Source: Hydrotalea flava (GTDB taxonomy: Bacteria; Bacteroidota; Bacteroidia; Chitinophagales; Chitinophagaceae). From it: a stretch of 57,928 nucleotides of DNA. Position 1 is the stretch's first letter; each line of letters begins with the position of its first letter. The stretch spans positions 1 to 57,928 of the forward strand of contig NZ_LUHG01000019.1 of the NCBI RefSeq assembly GCF_001623405.1, given 5' to 3'. The translations under genes were made by a program, and so were the position numbers. A model generated the notes under the pieces. That model was not told the DNA's origin and did no database searches. It worked only from the letters and a program-made list of their open reading frames with translations. This document shows positions 54,156-57,928 of the stretch, in pieces.

Positions 54156-54328
54156 TATGCAACCTTTTCATCTTCCTGTTGCGAAACAGTTTTTTTCTTA
54201 AATTTTTTCAGGAACCGCTTAAACGGATACCATACAATTGCAAATATTGCCATAAAAAAAGACAGTAAAATACCAAAAACAACAGAAAGTACACCACCAT
54301 CCATTCCCGGACCAATATAATTCAACAT
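54155..54328 (-). CDS. Small membrane protein of the sulfation operon (57 aa)
   Basis: An ATG at 54328 opens 57 codons: a short N-terminus (MLNYIGPGMDGG), one membrane helix (residues 13-35) and a basic tail KRFLKKFKKK followed by acidic residues. It ends in TAATG shared with the next gene and lies 11 nt after the propeller gene, so translation is well supported by context. It is too short for many gene callers. I recall similar small proteins near sulfotransferase genes but cannot name the family. Confidence 0.75.
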   Translation of the reverse strand: MLNYIGPGMDGGVLSVVFGILLSFFMAIFAIVWYPFKRFLKKFKKKTVSQQEDEKVA

Positions 54329-54339
54329 ATATTTAAGCT

Positions 54340-55677
54340 TTAATTTTCACTGTAATCAAATTTTCCATTTCCTGTTTTTAATAAATAACGCCCCCAAGAT
54401 AATATACTGATATGCTTAGCATCTACCGGGCTTTTATATTCCCATAACACAGCATCTGCCGATAGCCGAAAGGCTCTACCAAAATTAGATTCCTCTACAA
54501 AAGCGGTTCCATCCTTTAATAATTTTACCCTTCCTTCCGTTATTGTGCCAATTTTTTTTTGATGAAAAACCTTTGCAAATGGTTTTGTTACAGAATCATT
54601 TGAAAAATTGTATAAATACACCTGATTTGTATTTTGATATAACTTATCACCACCTAAAGCAAATGTTCTTACAATGTTGTTACCAAAAATGCTGATATGT
54701 GTACTATCCACAAAATCAGGACAATGTTGGTTGAGCCAGGGGCCTGTTTTTAACCAAATAATTTTGTTGGTAGATGGCCGATATAAAAACACGGTGCTTT
54801 TATGTCGTAAACTCACCAATAAATCTCCTTTTTGCCAATATTGGCTGCTATACCAAGCCGGCCTTACTTCATTTAAATGCAGGGGGTCTTCGTCAATTAA
54901 TCCGGTGCCTAATAAAAGGCCTTTGTAACCATTGTCAACCAGAATTTGTGCAACAGAATGAATAGAAATGATTTTACCCTGAGGCGATATGCAGGCAATA
55001 GCATCATTTCTGTTTTTTCCCACTAAATTTTCTTGCACAAAAGAAGTATCTAAAACAATAGGCGACCAAAAATTACCATTAGCATCTATTTCGGTGGAAT
55101 GGTGAAAAACCCCATCTATTAGCCAAATAATGTGGTTGTTGCTGTCTAATTTAAACAAAGGCCCTTCATTGATTTTTACGATGATACTTCCATCCTGAAG
55201 CAATAAAGGATGTAATGCACGTGCCTGACTAGAATGTAAAATACTATAATGAAAGAAAGGATTGTTGGTATGTGTAAGATTATGAATTTTATCCAATGGC
55301 GGTATCCATACTTTTAAAATCTGTCCATTTTGTAAGGATACTAATTTCACCGTTGTTTGATGATAGGTAGGATCATACACGGTGGTTAAAAAAGCACCGG
55401 AATCTCTTTTAGAGATATTAAAATAAGTCAACCCATTGATTGCCGTATTTTTATTGGGGATGATCTGCTGATTGAATCCTAATACCTCAGCCACTGCATC
55501 ACGCACCATTTTTGGGTATGCGGCTATAGCAACAGCCCATTCGCCTGCTTTCCCTAATTTTTTACCTCCTAAAAGCTGGTGCCTTACCGCAGCCCCAAAT
55601 AACAACATAATCATTATGCCTGCAAATACTATTAATAACAACCAGCGAATCGAAATTTTTTTGTCCACACGAATCAA
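54340..55677 (-). CDS. Arylsulfotransferase-like beta-propeller protein
   Basis: The product is about 445 residues if started at the TTG at 55677; a GTG at 55668 is the other option, since no ATG precedes the first helix (about residues 12-30). The periplasmic domain resembles arylsulfate sulfotransferases: LLLQDGSIIVKINEGPLFKL, GVFHHSTEIDANGNFW, and DPLHLNEVRPAWYSSQYW with KGDLLVSLR. Those His motifs correspond to catalytic positions in the family. It should act in the periplasm. ASST enzymes use aryl sulfates rather than PAPS, so its place next to PAPS-type genes is notable. Confidence 0.8.
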   Translation of the reverse strand: MIRVDKKISIRWLLLIVFAGIMIMLLFGAAVRHQLLGGKKLGKAGEWAVAIAAYPKMVRDAVAEVLGFNQQIIPNKNTAINGLTYFNISKRDSGAFLTTVYDPTYHQTTVKLVSLQNGQILKVWIPPLDKIHNLTHTNNPFFHYSILHSSQARALHPLLLQDGSIIVKINEGPLFKLDSNNHIIWLIDGVFHHSTEIDANGNFWSPIVLDTSFVQENLVGKNRNDAIACISPQGKIISIHSVAQILVDNGYKGLLLGTGLIDEDPLHLNEVRPAWYSSQYWQKGDLLVSLRHKSTVFLYRPSTNKIIWLKTGPWLNQHCPDFVDSTHISIFGNNIVRTFALGGDKLYQNTNQVYLYNFSNDSVTKPFAKVFHQKKIGTITEGRVKLLKDGTAFVEESNFGRAFRLSADAVLWEYKSPVDAKHISILSWGRYLLKTGNGKFDYSEN

Positions 55678-55685
55678 TAAAATGA

Positions 55686-56294
55686 TTAAATAAATTTATT
55701 TGTTTTCAGATAGTACAATATTTCAGCAGTAGCCGTTTCAACAGATACCTGTTCGGTATCTATTCTTATTTCAGGAGCTATGGGTACTTCATAAGGTGCA
55801 TCAATCCCTGTAAAATTTTTTATTTGACCGGCTAAGGCTTTTTTATAAAGCCCCTTGGGATCTCTTCCTATACATACTTTTATAGAGGCACATACATACA
55901 CCTCAACAAAATTTTGCCTGCCAATAATATGTTTGGCTACATTTCTTTCTGTTATTGTTGGCGAAATAAAAGCAACAATTACAATTAATCCTGCACCAGT
56001 CATTAATTTACTTACCTCGGCAACCCTTCTTATGTTTTCATCACGATCCTGCTGTGTAAAACCCAAATCGCTACATAAACCCTGGCGGATAATATCTCCA
56101 TCTAATAAAATAACAGGCGCATTGGCTTCCTTTAATTCATTGAATAATTGGTTTCCTAAGGTTGTTTTACCTGCACCACTTAAACCGGTTAACCAAACAA
56201 CAAAAGGCTTAGTTATGCTAACCACCCGATGAATTGATGAGTTTTCAGAATATAAAAAGGATTGTTTTTGATGTGAAGTAAAACTTTGCTGCAT
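55686..56294 (-). CDS. cysC: Adenylylsulfate (APS) kinase
   Basis: I start it at the ATG at 56294 (202 residues); a GTG two codons upstream is weaker. The enzyme phosphorylates APS to PAPS. It has the P-loop WLTGLSGAGKTTLGNQL, ILLDGDIIRQGLCSDLGF, and AFISPTITERN; the end PYEVP...PEIRIDT is typical. It is the first gene of the run cysC, ASST-like, two small membrane proteins and sulfotransferase. CysD/CysN (ATP sulfurylase) are not in this window. Confidence 0.96.
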   Translation of the reverse strand: MQQSFTSHQKQSFLYSENSSIHRVVSITKPFVVWLTGLSGAGKTTLGNQLFNELKEANAPVILLDGDIIRQGLCSDLGFTQQDRDENIRRVAEVSKLMTGAGLIVIVAFISPTITERNVAKHIIGRQNFVEVYVCASIKVCIGRDPKGLYKKALAGQIKNFTGIDAPYEVPIAPEIRIDTEQVSVETATAEILYYLKTNKFI

Positions 56295-56317
56295 GCACAC
56301 TTGGTTTATTGAAACGA

Positions 56318-56339
56318 CCAGTTAATGTCTGCTAACTGG
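56318..56339. promoter_or_regulatory. Inverted repeat in the divergent cysC-trmB region
   Basis: CCAGTTA (56318-56324) and TAACTGG (56333-56339) are perfect complements with 8 nt between. They lie upstream of cysC and could be an operator for the sulfation operon. Confidence 0.4.
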
Positions 56340-56403
56340 CTATAAATTTTAATCAGACTTTTATTTTTTCATTAGGTTTAATTCAATTTCAGTATTGTAC
56401 CCC

Positions 56404-56411
56404 TATTTTTG
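56404..56411 (+). promoter_or_regulatory. Bacteroidota -7 promoter element for trmB
   Basis: TATTTTTG matches TAnnTTTG exactly and ends 9 nt before the ATG at 56421. Transcription would then start almost at the start codon, giving a leaderless mRNA. Confidence 0.5.
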
Positions 56412-56420
56412 CTGTTTACC

Positions 56421-57125
56421 ATGGCACATAAAAAATTAATTCGGTTCGAGGCAATTAAATCTTTTCCCAATGTTTTTGAATTGCCCCAAAACATGCAGGA
56501 ACAGTGGACAGTTTTCTTCAAAAATCAACACCCATTGGTTTTGGAATTGGCCTGTGGTAAAGGAGAATATACAATATGTTTGGCAAGGCTGTATCCACAA
56601 AAAAATTATATTGGTGTTGATATAAAGGGCAATCGTATTTGGCGGGGTGCTTTAACAGCCATAGAAGAAAACTTACCCAATGTTGCTTTTTTAAGAACGC
56701 CAATTGAGGGTATACACCAATATTTTACCCCCCATACAGTTGAAGCCATTTGGATAATATTTCCCGACCCGCAACTGCGCTTATCAAAAGCCAAAAAAAG
56801 ATTAACCCATCCACGATTTTTACGCCTATACCAACAAATATTACAACCCAATGGCATTGTACATTTAAAAACAGACAGTCCGGATCTGTATTATTTCACC
56901 AAAGCTGTTATCAACTTATTTGACTTGGAATTGTTACAAGATTATGATAACCTGTATGCAGAACAACAATTATTACCGGAACACACCATTCAAACCCATT
57001 ATGAATTGTTAGATATTGCCAAAAGTAACCGCATTCATTATTTGGCTTTCCGGTTAAACAAGCCATTGGATGTAGAAAAAGATGCAATACTAAAAAAATT
57101 AATTTTTGAACATGCCGCTAATTGA
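56421..57125 (+). CDS. trmB: tRNA (guanine-N7-)-methyltransferase
   Basis: The ATG at 56421 gives 234 residues. The enzyme methylates G46 in the tRNA variable loop using SAM. It has LELACGKGEYTICLA (SAM loop), YIGVDIKGNRIWRGA, and the catalytic region IFPDPQLRLSKAKKRLTHPRFL. It ends with a 14 nt overlap into the DUF5522 gene. The putative -7 element sits so close that the mRNA may lack a leader. Confidence 0.96.
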   Translation: MAHKKLIRFEAIKSFPNVFELPQNMQEQWTVFFKNQHPLVLELACGKGEYTICLARLYPQKNYIGVDIKGNRIWRGALTAIEENLPNVAFLRTPIEGIHQYFTPHTVEAIWIIFPDPQLRLSKAKKRLTHPRFLRLYQQILQPNGIVHLKTDSPDLYYFTKAVINLFDLELLQDYDNLYAEQQLLPEHTIQTHYELLDIAKSNRIHYLAFRLNKPLDVEKDAILKKLIFEHAAN

Positions 57126-57321
57126 AGGAACTGATTTTTATTATGATGCGCAAGGTTATATGGTATTGACAGAAAAATACCATTTAGAAAAAGGCTATTG
57201 CTGTGGGTATGGCTGCAGACATTGCCCTTACCAGTATGAAAATGTTCCCGAACCTAAACGATCTACATTAATTGAATCAACTATTACTACTAACTTAAAT
57301 ACTCCAATAAATCCACAATAG
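57112..57321 (+). CDS. DUF5522 protein with Cys-rich motif
   Basis: The ATG at 57112 gives 69 residues, inside the last 14 nt of trmB. The core is GTDFYYDAQGYMVLTEKYHL followed by KGYCCGYGCRHCPYQY, with a CC-x3-C-x2-C pattern that could bind a metal or Fe-S centre. It matches DUF5522, a small Bacteroidota family of unknown function. Coupling to trmB and the MGMT-like gene suggests a joint role in nucleic-acid upkeep; this is inference. Confidence 0.85.
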   Translation: MPLIEGTDFYYDAQGYMVLTEKYHLEKGYCCGYGCRHCPYQYENVPEPKRSTLIESTITTNLNTPINPQ

Positions 57322-57322
57322 T

Positions 57323-57709
57323 TTGGCAAAGTTACAAAAATCAATACCCATCAAAAAGGTCTTACCAAGCGGGAAAAAAGACCAATCATTTTTTGAACAA
57401 GTATATGCAATAGTGGCTTTAATACCTGAAGGACGTGTAACCAACTACGGGGCTATTGCCAAATTTTTAGGCACCAAAATGAGTGCAAGAATGGTAGGCT
57501 GGGCACTAAACAATGCACATCATTTACCAAATGTGCCTGCACACAGGGTAGTAAACCGCAATGGCGCTTTAAGCGGGAAAGCCCATTTTGAAACACCTAC
57601 ACAAATGCAAATCTTATTAGAACGGGAGGGCATTACCGTAATTGATGATTGCGTTGTAAATTTCAAATGCCATTTCTGGGACCCTTCCATTGAATTAGAT
57701 ATTGTGTAG
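57323..57709 (+). CDS. Alkyltransferase-like protein (MGMT family, Cys to Ala)
   Basis: The frame begins at a TTG at 57323, one base after the DUF5522 stop; no ATG is available before residue 53. The 128-residue protein is the DNA-binding domain of O6-alkylguanine transferases: IPEGRVTNYGAIAKFLG, SARMVGWALNN and VPAHRVVNRNGALSG. The reactive Cys of PCHRV is Ala here, so it cannot accept alkyl groups. It should instead flag lesions for nucleotide excision repair, as known for ATL proteins. Confidence 0.93.
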   Translation: MAKLQKSIPIKKVLPSGKKDQSFFEQVYAIVALIPEGRVTNYGAIAKFLGTKMSARMVGWALNNAHHLPNVPAHRVVNRNGALSGKAHFETPTQMQILLEREGITVIDDCVVNFKCHFWDPSIELDIV

Positions 57710-57710
57710 T

Positions 57711-57893
57711 TTATTGGTAATAAGGACTAATAAACAAGTACACAATAGGGCCGGTAACCGCCACATACAGCCACAGCGGCCAGGTATAACGGGCCAATTT
57801 TTCTTGAGTTTGACACCATTTCAACCTAACACATTGATAATCAGCAGTGATACTTGTCAATCGGCTCACTACAAAGGCTAATTTTTTAAAAAA
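57711..57893 (-). pseudogene. C-terminal remnant of a DUF420 membrane protein
   Basis: Sixty codons end in a TAA at 57711-57713. The last part, [20 protein letters not shown] followed by [10 protein letters not shown], is the typical C-terminal helix of DUF420 proteins of cytochrome oxidase clusters. Upstream residues do not fit DUF420, no start codon is seen, and a TGA closes the frame at 57894-57896. It is either a truncated gene or a local frame error near the window edge. The stop is 1 nt from the facing alkyltransferase-like gene. Confidence 0.5.
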
Positions 57894-57928
57894 TCAGATA
57901 GATAGTTTGTTTTGCCTGATGATGGGCA

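Noticed and set aside
1-57928. CRISPR array, prophage or transposase genes
   Set aside because: No regularly spaced repeats, integrase, transposase or phage structural proteins are present.

Overview
The window is chromosomal DNA of a Bacteroidota, most likely family Chitinophagaceae. The evidence is direct gene content: a SusC/SusD pair, three giant FG-GAP/ASPIC lipoproteins, DUF4270, DUF4907 and DUF5522 genes, many lipoproteins with a Bacteroidota-type lipobox, almost no Shine-Dalgarno sequences, and several copies of the Bacteroidota -7 promoter element TAnnTTTG. The family assignment is inference; no database search was possible. The DNA is AT-rich and looks uniform. I see no intact insertion sequence, prophage, integrase or CRISPR array.

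Layout. (1) 1-16.2 kb: a SusC/SusD uptake locus under a divergent LacI-type regulator with a palindromic operator. It is followed on the same strand by three paralogous surface-type lipoproteins of about 1,110 residues (the third runs off the left edge and is separated by an unrelated SRPBCC/GyrI-like gene). (2) 16.2-19 kb: a gene graveyard holding the C-terminal tail of a GH2 beta-galactosidase, the tail of an aldo/keto reductase, an S41 protease with an internal deletion and a lipoprotein split by a frame change, ending near a tRNA-Arg(CCU). (3) 19.4-25.8 kb: a C45-type Ntn hydrolase lipoprotein, a secreted glyoxalase-fold protein, a TPR membrane protein, a TonB-dependent receptor with a small secreted partner, and two small membrane proteins. 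(4) 25.8-31.2 kb: the oxidative pentose phosphate operon gnd-zwf-pgl, divergent from an AhpD-like protein and an orphan beta subunit of a 2-oxoacid:ferredoxin oxidoreductase.

(5) 31.2-43.7 kb: an outer-membrane barrel, a JmjC/cupin protein, a YrdC/YciO protein, RNase HII, heme A synthase, a multi-spanning patatin, an amidase lipoprotein, an OmpP1-like barrel, and the DUF4270 / Kelch / DUF4907 set. (6) 43.8-49.5 kb: acyl-CoA dehydrogenase, MarR, an alpha/beta hydrolase with a glycosyltransferase, and a lone OppC-type permease. (7) 49.5-56.3 kb: a surface-polysaccharide and sulfation locus with a Wzy/WaaL-type ligase, a Wzz-type protein, an Lrp regulator, a PAPS-type sulfotransferase, two small membrane proteins, an arylsulfotransferase-like beta-propeller and APS kinase. 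(8) 56.4 kb to the end: trmB, DUF5522, an alkyltransferase-like protein and a DUF420 remnant.

The most unusual item is at 52479-52640. It is an RNA that folds by eye into a complete class II (Leu/Ser-like) tRNA frame, but with a non-tRNA anticodon loop and about 77 nt of extra, branched sequence inside the variable arm. It is followed by its own strong terminator and lies divergent from an Lrp/AsnC regulator. The second most interesting item is the SusCD plus ASPIC-lipoprotein trio, whose biochemical role is, as far as I know, not established.
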